Source of the DNA: Zingiber officinale
Lineage: Eukaryota > Streptophyta > Magnoliopsida > Zingiberales > Zingiberaceae
Assembly (NCBI RefSeq): GCF_018446385.1
Contig: NC_056000.1
Coordinates: forward strand, 79,432,688-79,496,687
Reading direction: 5' to 3'
DNA: 64,000 bases
Part shown: positions 1-9,719 of the stretch, piece by piece
Layout of the letters: each line of letters starts with the position of its first letter
Numbering within the stretch: the first letter of the stretch is position 1
Position numbers and translations under genes: made by a program
Notes under the pieces: model-generated
The model's database searches: none
Told to the model about the DNA's origin: nothing
What the model saw: the letters and a program-made list of their open reading frames with translations, nothing else

Positions 1-1206
1 AATGAGGAATTACCTCTACAAGATCCACAAGATATCCAAACATTCAATCAAACATGGTAATTAAGCTCTAATCACAACAATCCACACAAAAAAGAATATA
101 TACAAACAGGATAAAATCATAGAAATAGAAAATTGGCATATCTATAAGAGTTTTACATCAAATCATCTTTACAATTACTCCCTCCCTCCTAGAACAATAG
201 ATCTAGTCCATAAAACAAGGAAAGAAACCCGAAAACGAAGAGATTACAAACATCTTGATTCCCAAACCCAAGAAAGAAAGGGAAGAAAAGCTTATCTTCG
301 ATGAAGAATGATCTTGGGGTCCAATCCTCGCTTCCCCGGAGTATAAACGATGAAGATCTGCCCTTAGATCACCGGAAATGCCCCCCAAGAAGGTGGAGGA
401 ACGCCTAAATCTTGAATTCCCCCCAAAAGGGATAATATCCCCTTTCAATTCATGAAGGAAGCCTTATATAGAGGGGAGGTTTGGGCGCCACACGACCTCG
501 AGGCACGGTCATGTGAGATTCACATGGCCAAGACCACTCCCTTCTCTGCCTACACGGCCGTGTGTGATACACGGCCGTGGCACACACTGCTTCTGCATCG
601 CTTGCACGGCCGTGTAGATCTACACGGCCTGCACTGCCTCTACCTCTGGAAACCTCTCACGGCCGTGTGGTGCACACGACCAGGGTCTTCTTGGTCTCTG
701 GAAACCTTGCATGGCCGTGTGGTGCACACGGCCAGGGTCTTCTTGGTCTCTGGAAACCTTGCACGGCCGTGTAAGGCTTCAGCTCTGGACGGCTTGCATG
801 GTCGTGTAGTGTACACGGCCTGGCTCCTTTTGGCTTCAAATCTTGGCACGACCGTGTGAGGTTCACACGGCCGAAGCCACTTCCTTTTCTGCTGCAACCA
901 CACGGCCAAGGATCTTCACACGGCCTGGGTAACCCCCCATGGCAGGGCCGTGTGTGGTTAAGGAATGACACCTTCCTCCCTAGCTTCACTTGCAGATTTG
1001 GCCTCGAACATGAATCCTTCACCAAATTCGACCCCTATGTACAGAAAATGTACAAAAGCAGATCTTCGAACAAAAAGAGTAAATATGCTAAAAGGAAAGC
1101 TGGAAGTACGAAAATATGTAGACAAAGCATGTGCAAAGTATGTGAATGTGTGTCAAAACTTGCTAAACAAAGGTATATAATCTCCGTACATCACACCTCC
1201 TGAAAA
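1..1206. other. LTR-like repeat DNA, unassigned
   Basis: No protein-coding gene can be supported here. The stretch looks like the long terminal repeat or untranslated part of an LTR element: AT-rich flanks, a GC-rich core built of palindromic motifs, and a run into a TE-derived reading frame just downstream. No clean TG...CA ends, primer-binding site or target duplication were found, so the element type is unassigned. Short open frames in the core are by-products of the repeated motif. Confidence 0.35.
486..958. repeat. Array of CACGGCCGTG palindromes
   Basis: About a dozen copies of the 10-bp palindrome CACGGCCGTG and one-base variants (CATGGCCGTG, CACGACCGTG) recur at irregular 15-50 bp spacing, often as pairs with a short spacer such as GTGGTGCACACGG. 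A roughly 55-bp sub-block ending in 'ggtcttcttggtctctgg' is tandemly repeated inside it. Similar motif-rich LTR cores occur in plant Gypsy elements; here that is an inference. Confidence 0.7.
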
Positions 1207-2583
1207 GCGCTTGCGCCTACAGCGCAAAAGGAAGCATGTCACGCATTCAGTCCAAGCGTCTCCCTCCAGGCCTCATGTTGCGCGAGCCTCCTCCAAGGCC
1301 CAGGCCAAGACGCCCGCTCGGGTGTCCTCTTCCTCCGCCACAAGGGCTACGACCTCTTCCCGGCTCCAGTTCTTATCCCTGAGCAGGCTAGTTCCCGGGC
1401 GGGAGACCAACCCAGGGACTCTTCAACTCCCTCTATCCCACCTTCTACTACTACTACGGTTCTGACTCCTTTCCGTGCCAAGGAGCGCTCTAAGAGCAAG
1501 AACGTCTTCACCTCCTCCTTCCAATTACCGTCCTTAGCAGGGCTGGATTCTCTTCCGTCAGCCAGCGCCTCTCCCCTTTGCGGCCAAGTACAACTCCACG
1601 GGGCCCTGGACACCTCCTAGCAGACAGCTGTTGATCAGGTATTGGAGGGCCCCCTACTGGAGGTGACCGATTTGTTTTCCCAACGGCTATTATCGGTGAG
1701 TCTTCTTTGTTTCCTATTCAGATTTCTTTAGATAACTCTGACCTTCTTCTGCTTTTAACAGACCTGTGCCATGGGTCTAAGCATATCTCACTTCGTGGCC
1801 GGTCTACAGCGCGAGAATGAGTCCCTGATGGCTTGCCTTCAGGAGCTAGAATTGTCGGCAACCCCCAGGCATGTTTTGGATCCGACCCCCCTCGGAGGCT
1901 CTAATACAATCTTACCTTCAAGCGGCAGGGGAAACGACCCAAGTAGCTAGGAGCCTGGCCCAGGCAGAGTCAGAGAGGATAAAAACTTTAGAGATTGCGC
2001 TGAAGACAAGCGAGTCTAAGCTTAAGTCAGAGGGGCTGCGACGTGTCCAAATCTTGGCCGATCTAGACGAGAAGGAATCGGAAGTGGCCACCCTCTCCTT
2101 GAAACTGAAGGATCTACAAGAGTCCTACGCGACTTTAGAGAGGGACCTAGTAGCCACCAAGGCAGACCTGGCTGCCAGCACTGATCGAGAAGCGGCCCAT
2201 CAAAAACAAATGGGAGGTCGGCAAAGCTTCCCTCAAATCGCTGCATACAGACCTCTCCAGGGCCAAGGACGAGGCCACCACCACCCATCAAGAGTTGGCC
2301 TTAGTTCAGGTCGATGCAGACAAGGCCAAAGGCGAGCTGATAGAATATCAGGCAGGAGAGACTGCTCGTCTAAAAGCTCATAAGATCTCCTACATCTCCT
2401 CCAAGGAGTTTGGGATGAAGATAGGCAGCCTCATCGACCGGATGATCTGTTATGGTGGTGTGGGTGCCCTACGGTAGCTTCACAAGCAAGGTCTTCTCCG
2501 ATCATCCCCCGGGAGGACTTCTTGGATCGGACTCGCCTTTTTCAGGAGCTCCCTGATGATGGCTTTCCTACTTTTGATAATTA
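1207..2583 (+). pseudogene. Tat-type extra ORF, copy A (coiled-coil C-terminal part), decayed
   Basis: This is the C-terminal half of a TE-borne protein of unknown function. A low-complexity Ser/Pro/Ala/Arg-rich stretch leads to a GT-AG intron (1696-1761; donor GTGAGT, acceptor TTTTAACAG). A long heptad-like coiled coil follows, rich in Ala, Glu, Leu and Lys (best frame 1871-2210), then a tail motif resembling 'KEFG', 'YGGVGALR', 'LHKQGLL', 'PREDFLD', 'LPDDGF' before a stop. Frame changes near 1870 and 2215-2290, and an in-frame stop near 2475, show it is dead. The tail aligns by eye with copy B at 5360-5580, so both belong to one family. The N-terminal domain is not visible for this copy. 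Such proteins are known in plants next to Gypsy elements; their role is not established. Confidence 0.55.
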
Positions 2584-3152
2584 GCATGTATTCCTCTTAT
2601 GACTCTACTTTAAAGAATGTGAAGGGCCTTTGCTCGGGCATTTTATCCTGGTGATGTCCTATTTGCTAAATACAAACTTCTCAGGTCCGTGCTACTTTCC
2701 ACGTGATATGCTTAAGTAGTCTGTTAAGCGTGTATCTCTTTCGTAGATGCTCAATCTATGTATTCGTGAAGGCTTTAGGCAAGACAAGGCCTTTCCCCCG
2801 CCCGGGCTCCTATCCTGACTTGTTGATATCCCAATCGGGTTTATCGACCTGGCCTCCCAATTGTCTATTTTCCCTGACTTGTCCATTCGCCTTGTCTCAA
2901 GCACCGATACTTGCAAGTTTGTTACCAGACTCGAAGGAGCACTATTGTAATGTCACCTATTCCCGAGACTACAATACATCCTTATTCCCTTTGTGTCCTC
3001 TGCAGTAACTTTTTCTGACACGTTCTCTTGGCTCAACTTTTTAGGATGATCCAACGGCCACCGTTGCTTTGATGACGTTAGTTACCTGAGATGCGAACAG
3101 CCCGATGGGCGCTGATGATGAGGCTGATTGAGCCCCTTCCCCCAACAACGCC
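2584..3152. other. Spacer between the two extra-ORF copies
   Basis: No gene is visible. The stretch joins the end of copy A to the start region of copy B. It holds short pyrimidine-rich tracts and a block at about 3040-3120 (ATCCAACGGCCACCG and following) that looks like upstream promoter DNA for copy B. Confidence 0.4.
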
Positions 3153-3160
3153 TATAAATA
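3153..3160 (+). promoter_or_regulatory. TATA box for extra ORF copy B
   Basis: TATAAATA lies in the context CGCCTATAAATATTC, about 100 bp before the first plausible start codon of copy B. It suggests that the ORF, which runs against the Tat element's own genes, has (or had) its own promoter. Inference from position and motif only. Confidence 0.45.
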
Positions 3161-3258
3161 TTCTTCCCCTTCTGTTTTATTGAACTTTTTACCTTGAGAG
3201 TAAGCCTTCCTCTTGTCTCCGACACCAGTTGCACTCTACCCCCTGTGGTTTGCCTGTG

Positions 3259-5580
3259 CATTCCCCCATGGAATCTCCCGCATCGATTTATGCTCTCGGC
3301 ATTTCAACTTTTACTGGCGTGGATCTGGACGATCTTAGCTTTACCTATGAGATTCCTAGGACCATGCGCATCATCATACCTTCTGAAATCTATCGGGTCT
3401 CCTCACCTCCAATGGGATATAGAATTTTTTCAAGGAGCAAGTGGTTGCTAGCCTTCGCTTTCGTTTTCACCTTTTCTTCTCCTAAGTGAGTCGATACTTC
3501 TGCATCCCTCTCTGTTAACTTACCCCTAATTCTATGAGGATTTTATCTGGATTCATCCTCCTCTGCAAAGTGTGCGACATACCCTGAACTCTTTGCTTAT
3601 TCCACTGTTTCTTCACCCCCCCTCCCCCGTCGTCACAGTGAAGGTCTCTTCCGTGTCCAAGCCCACACTTGAACTACCTTATTTGTTCTCCTACCATCCT
3701 CATATTTGGAATGGGAAGAAAAATATTTCTTCCTAAGTCTTCTTCTAGCCGTAGAATGGCTTACCCAATGACGCTCAGCCCTATCTTCGGCACCACATCT
3801 AGGGGATTTTCAAATAGACCTTGATTTTACAGAGGCCTACGCACAACTAGGATGTTGGCGCTTGAACCTACTTAGACTACTGTCAGAGGATGTGTTATTT
3901 CTATTCAGGCTGAGCTGGACTCCTTCAGAGCTACCACGCTCCTTAGGTATGACTCAACCTATCCCAACTAACCCTGGTTTTCATATCCCGACCTTGATGA
4001 TCTTCTTGCAGCCGACGTCTTGGCCCGAGCGCCCCTGTTCAAGCCTCTTCCCCTGAGCAACATGGAAATACAACGTCAGGGGTGTATCATATTGGATAGG
4101 AGAGGCCTTTCACATTCTGCCCCCCCCCCCCCCCCCCCTCATAAGGGTGACTGCCTCAGCTACCCCCCCCCATCCGATCGCCCGCTCAACTGCTCGTGCT
4201 CGCTTCGCTCCTGATCCTTGAAGATCCGCTCCCGCACCTCCTGCTCGTCAGCCCAAAATCCCACCAGAGGAATCGGATTCTGATGACCAGCCACTCTCGT
4301 GCAGGTCTAGACACCGACCTACGGGACCCAACCTGGTGCCCGAGCCCCGAGCTGCCACTTCGGCATCCCGACCAGCTTCTACCTCTGTTCCTGAGCCACA
4401 AACCCCGAGTGGTCCTGGAGCCCGAGTTGGAGTTGAGCGACGGAAGGCTCCGATTGTGAAAGAAGAAATTAATACAAAGAAACCCTCTGTTTCAGCGGCC
4501 CCAGCTACATCAAATGCCCCTGCCCGGGTTTTCCTCCTTTCTTGAAGTGTCTCCTGTACTAGTGTCTCAAGCCACTCCCATGACTCAGGTCGGATCTTCC
4601 TCGTCACCACCATCTGCCTCTACGCACCTCGACCCCGGTGAAACTGCTGTTAGGCCATCAACTCACCCTCCTCCAGGTGAGACCACTGCTGGACCATCAC
4701 ACTCGCGGCGCCCTCACTATCACCATCATTAAGCCACCAAACTGTCGAAATGGGGCTTAAGTGGTCAATCAGATGCTCCCACTAGTCGTCTCACTCTGAG
4801 AGGTCAGTTATCGACTCGTTGGGAGGAAAGTCTGCGACAGATGCACACTCTCCCCGTGCTCGCCCAGCTGGATCGGTTTTCTGAACGATCTACTGCTATA
4901 GGCTCTTACTTTCCCTTATTGTTTTCCTTTTTTCTTTCCTCTAATTATTTGTTTCTTCGCATAGACTTTTGTCGAGTCCCTGGTGCTGAGTCATACGCTC
5001 TCCCTCCTGTATCAGCAAAACAAAGCTCTGAAGGATACAGTGACCGAATTGGAATATCAACTGTCCAACCCTGCCTCAGTCGGGTACCAACTAAGGGCAG
5101 AAGTGTTAACTTTGAAGAAAGTAAACGCTGCCCAAGAACAAGCCCTGGGGGAGGCACAACTAGAGATCGACCGCCTTCATGATGAAAAGGGTAGACTTGA
5201 GGTTCTCCATAAACAAGAGTTGGACCAACGGACTCATAAGTTGCATTCCAAAGACTTGCTTCTTATGGACCAAAGTAGAGATCTAGAATCTCAGGACACA
5301 GAGCTACTCACTGTGTAGGTCGAGCTATCTCAGGCCCAGTCTGCTTTATCTAACGCTGTCACTGCTTTGGAGACTTACAAGGCAGGGGAGAGTGAGCGCC
5401 TAAGGGTGAGCCTGGAGGAGTATCTATGTTCTCCAGAGTTTGGCGCACAGGTAGGAGATCGCTTCGTTACATCAGTGGCCTACGGAGCAGTAAGGACACT
5501 CAGGCAGCTGCACGAGCAAGGGTACCTATCATTCGCTCCTCCCGAGGACTTTCTGGATCATCGTCGGATCCTCTGAGAGA
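3259..5580 (+). pseudogene. Tat-type extra ORF, copy B (Transposase_28-like domain plus coiled coil), decayed
   Basis: The N-terminus begins MESPASIYALGISTFTG and continues in another frame with the pattern 'FFKEQVVASLRF', 'SRYFCIPL', 'LTPNSMRILSGF', 'CKVCDIP', typical of the plant 'putative gypsy type transposon' (Transposase_28) domain. A Pro/Ser-rich linker (about 4100-4830), a probable intron ending TTCGCATAG near 4966 and a coiled coil (4983-5320) follow, then the tail 'SPEFGAQVG', 'YGAVRTLRQLHEQGYL', 'PPEDFLDHRRIL'. Several stops and frame changes break it, and a Copia element cuts it at 5587. The few remaining codons resume after that element, near 16123 (compare 'LPDDGF' in copy A with 'SDDVF'). 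It converges on the integrase end of the Tat pol genes. Biochemical function is unknown. Confidence 0.6.
4118..4140. repeat. Poly-C homopolymer run
   Basis: An uninterrupted run of about twenty C residues lies in the Pro-rich linker of copy B. Run length is likely to vary between individuals or be misread by sequencing, so the frame across it is unreliable. Confidence 0.85.
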
Positions 5581-5586
5581 TGTCTA

Positions 5587-8067
5587 TGTTGGAATGAATA
5601 CTAAAAGCATAGCTTTTTGTATAAACATTTACTTAGAAATAAAAATCATATTGGTCAAATATCTACATTTATAAATTAAGTGTAGTTGTTCGATTAATTT
5701 ATATTGTAGATAACATGGTGTGTGGTGTCACACACAGAAGATCATGTTATCAATTCCTTATAAATTATAAACAGTAACTCACGACTAAGATGAAAAGTAA
5801 CGAACCATTGGAATAGTCGTAGTGTAATTAGGTATTAGTTTATCTTGACTGATAAATTACACTAGTACACTCTGAGTGTATTGAGCAGGACCATTTAAGG
5901 TAAGTTCTTTTTATACTGACTTAATAAAAGAACAATATCTTAGTTATTATGGAAGTGTGTGCTCTTAATCCTAATATAATAACAAGTACATATATTTAGT
6001 ATTTATTTCTTTGACTTATCAAAGGGTGATATTTAGCTCGATAAATCAAAATGTCTGATAAGTTGAGAAATGATATTACTTATAGTGTGTGTTGTTGATT
6101 ATAGAAGGAAACTGTGTCCTAGAAATCTAGGTTGATAATGTCCCCAAGAGGAGCTCATAAGGATTGTCATGTTAAACCCTGCAGGTGGACTTAGTCCGAC
6201 ATGACAATAAGGTTGAGTGGTACGACTCTTGGACTAAGACATTAATTAAAATGAGTTGTCAGTAAATCAATTAATTAGTGGTCATCCGACATCTTAAACA
6301 CAGGGAGACTAACACACTCATAATAAGAAGGAGCTCAAAATATAATTTGGGATTGGTGCAGTAGTTCAATAATAATTCTTTAGTGGAATGAATTATTATT
6401 GATGAAATTAAGTTGGGTGTTAGAGGCAAACACGAGAAGCTTAATTTCATCGGGAGACCAAAACAAATTCCTCCTCTTGGTCCCTATCGTAGGCTCTTGT
6501 ATATAGAGAATTATACTCACCACATACCCACTTCTTACTCACCTTATACCCATCCTAATGGGGTCGGCCAAGCAAGCTTGGAACCCAAGCTTGGGCCGGC
6601 CAAAGCAATTAGGATGAGTAAGATGGTGTGACCGTCCCTAGCTTGAACCCAAGCTTGGTGTGACCGACCACATCATATTAAAAGGATTTTTATTTTAAAA
6701 TCTTTCCTTATGTGGAAACAATGATTTAAAAAAAAAGTTTAAAAATTAAATATTTCCTTTTATAGTTTTCTACAAAAGATTAAGAGAAAGATTAGATATC
6801 TTTCCTTATTTGTAGATTGAAAGGAGATTTTAATTTTAGAGAAAACTTTTCTTTTTAGAAATCATCCATATGTTTTAATAAGAGAGATTTTAATTTATAA
6901 AATTTCCTTTTATAACCAACCATGAAGGGAAAAATTATTAGAGATATTTTTATTTTAAAATTTCCGGAAACAAATTAGGAAGTTTTAATTTTGTTGTTAA
7001 AACTTTCCTTGTTTGGAGCTTTAAGGTGGCCTGCCATATGATTTAAGAAAAAGAATTTGATTTTAATTTATTTTTGTTTTTCATGGCAAAGAAATTAAGG
7101 AAGATTTTATTTAAAATTTCCTTATTTGTCAAGACCAAGGATTATAAAAGAGAGGGTAGGGGTGCCTTCATGGCGAATAACTCTATTTTATTTTCCTCTC
7201 ATCTTTCTCTTGGTGGTGGCCGGTCCTAGAGCTTCTTCTTCTCCTCTTCTCTTCTTCTTTAGTGGTCGGTTTCATCCCTCTCTTGGAGCTCTTGTTGGTG
7301 GTCGGTTCTAGCTAGGAGAAGAAGGAGAGAAAGAAAGCTTTGTTTCTTGCATCCCTTGGAGCTTGGTGGTGGTGACCGAACCTCTACATCCTTAGAGGAG
7401 TCTTGGTGGCTGAAACTTGGTGAGGAAGAAGAAGGGTTTGGGTAGTTCTCATCTCGGTAGATCGTTGCCTACACAACGTCCGAGATAAGAAGAGGAATAC
7501 GGTAGAAGATCAAGAGGTCGTTGTATATAAAGAAAGGTATAACTAGTAATTATTTTTCGCATCATGCTAGTTTTTCTTTGTATGAATTCCAAACACAAGA
7601 GGCATATGATTCTAGATTTTCGGATTAGATATTCGAAGTTGTGTTTCTTTTCTTTTATTTTTCGATCTTGTGATTCGATTGTTCCTTTTGGTTAAACCTA
7701 GAGTTATATAAGGAAATTAGATATTAGATTTCATTGAAAGGCTTTGTCTAGGAAGTGGTGGTTGCTCCCATATCCAAGAAGGTCTAGTGTCTCGCCATGT
7801 TTAATCTGGAAGCTGATTTCTGAAATTAATATTTAATTGAATTTATAACATAGGTGGATTTGGATCAATAATATTAAGTATCGTTTGCGATCCAAGTCTA
7901 AACCATTAAAAACAGATAAGTTAAATTTGGAATCAATAATGTTAAGTTCCATTTACGATTCCGAATTTAATTTCTAAAGAACACAATAGGTTGTTAGGAA
8001 AGGTTCGACACTTGTACAAAATTTTTGTACAGTGGAACCGGTATGATCTTACTAGGACCAACCTACA
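5587..8067 (+). repeat. 5' LTR of Copia family A (+ copy)
   Basis: It starts TGTTGGAATG and ends CCAACCTACA just before the primer site. The sense-strand TATATA at about 6498 (CTTGTATATAGAG) is a likely core promoter. Its second half contains GGCCGG-rich patches and a translated-looking but non-coding stretch common to all members of this family in the window. Confidence 0.85.
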
Positions 8068-8069
8068 AT

Positions 8070-8083
8070 TGGTATCAGAGTTA
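8070..8083 (+). other. Primer-binding site, tRNA-iMet type
   Basis: TGGTATCAGAGTTA follows the LTR end after two bases. This is the usual Copia primer site complementary to the 3' end of initiator tRNA-Met. It is not a tRNA gene. Confidence 0.85.
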
Positions 8084-8949
8084 GGGTTTGCCTCTGTGTG
8101 TTTGGTTTTCAAATTAGTTATGCACATGTCATACATAATTTAGGCAGGATAATAGTAGGATATGCTAACTTTGTGGTTACAGGCTCCAACTATTATGCCT
8201 TATGGTTGTTGTGTGTGATTGGATCCTTGGACATGTCAAGGGCATTTTTCTGTGTACATGATTGTATATATTAAATACAGCAGGAGCTGTATTAATTTTA
8301 GAATTTTACATTTTTGTTTCGATCTAGATTACATATACATTCGTTTGTGGAATATAGGATTGATATATGTAAAATTCTATTTTTGTCGCGGATCGTATCC
8401 TTGCAATGCGTGGTACTATTGGAGCACCAAAAGCGCAGCAGATAAAGGAAGCTCGATGGACCCGACGGCATGAACACTAGGGCTGGCAGCACGCGAAGGA
8501 CAGTGATGGAAAAGACCATAATAGTTGGAAAATAATTTCCATATTTATTGCTTTTATTTACTGTTATGTGTGTGATGTATGTTTGATATGTTAAAATTCC
8601 TCACCTTAAATAACTAAGTGGGAGAGGGGTTAGTAGATAAATTCCACGGTCTCCATTACTGTTTTGTAAATGATGCGACAAACTTGCGTGTTGGCTCTGA
8701 GTGCCTCCCTTCCCATCGGATGAGTTTGTTTACAGATCACTAGATCAAACTTCCTTTATGGATGGTTATAGGAAATTAATTAGGAGCGTGTGATCTTCTC
8801 CATCGGAAGGGGCACAATCTTATTTAATGGACTAAGTATCAAGTAATGGTATACACTTAGGCATATTTAATAGTATCCTCCTCATCGGAGTCACTGCTAT
8901 TATTTGTGTGACCAAAGAAAAACCAACTATTAATTTGTCATAAAGATAG

Positions 8950-9612
8950 GTTAACAAGATAATAAAATTAAAACCCCCTCTTACAAATGTGTGATTTTGT
9001 ATACGTCCACACTATCGTGGCATACAAAATTCACGGTGTTTGAGGTAATTTTATTTGTCAGGTTGACAAGAAAATAAAATTAATGGGAAAATCCCCTCTT
9101 ACAAATGTTTGATTTTGTATACGTCCACACTATCGTGGCATACAAAATTCAAGGTGTTTGAGGTAATTTTATTTGTCAAGTTGACAAAATAATAAAATTA
9201 ATGGGTAAAACCCCCTCTTACAAATGTTTAGATTTGTATACGTCCACACTATCGTGGCATACAAAATTCACGGTGTTTGAGATAATTTTATTTGTCATAA
9301 AGATAGTTGACAAGGTTATTAATGGGTAAAACCCTCCTCTTACAAATGTTTGATTTTGTATACGTCCACACTATCGTGACATGCAAAATTCATGATGTTT
9401 GAGGTGTTGGTGAATTTAAATGATATTGTTTTGAGGAATTAATATTATTTTAAATTCAAAGTTTTGACCCAATGTTTGATTAAAGATAGACCAACTATTA
9501 ATTTTATTTGTCATAAAGTTAGGTTGACGAGATAATAAAATTAATGAATAAAATCTCTTGTTTGATTTTGTATATGTCCACACTATCGTGGCATACAAAA
9601 TTCACGGGGATT
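8950..9612 (+). repeat. Tandem 118-122 bp repeat with internal hairpin in the Copia leader
   Basis: The motif TTACAAATG recurs at 8981, 9099, 9218 and 9340, with a fifth diverged unit near 9555. Each unit holds a short inverted repeat, TTTTGTATACG...TGGCATACAAAA, around a central TCCACACTATCG. The related minus-strand element at 61.3 kb has just one such unit, so the array expanded in this lineage. Confidence 0.85.
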
Positions 9613-9719
9613 TTAAGGTGTTAATCTTGACCAAATATTTTTGTGATTCTTAGGATTTCAAATAGTTGTCAATCCCCTAGCTGTTATACTATAGAATAGA
9701 CTTAGTAGTCCCAATTAAG

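Noticed and set aside
2584..3152. 3' LTR of the Tat element
   Set aside because: I could not align this stretch with the LTR at 22544-23449 by eye.
8070..8083. tRNA gene candidates at this and the other TGGTATCAGAG sites
   Set aside because: They are retroelement primer-binding sites directly next to LTR ends; no cloverleaf follows.
8950..9612. CRISPR-like array
   Set aside because: Units are contiguous 118-122 bp tandem repeats without unique spacers, in a plant retroelement.
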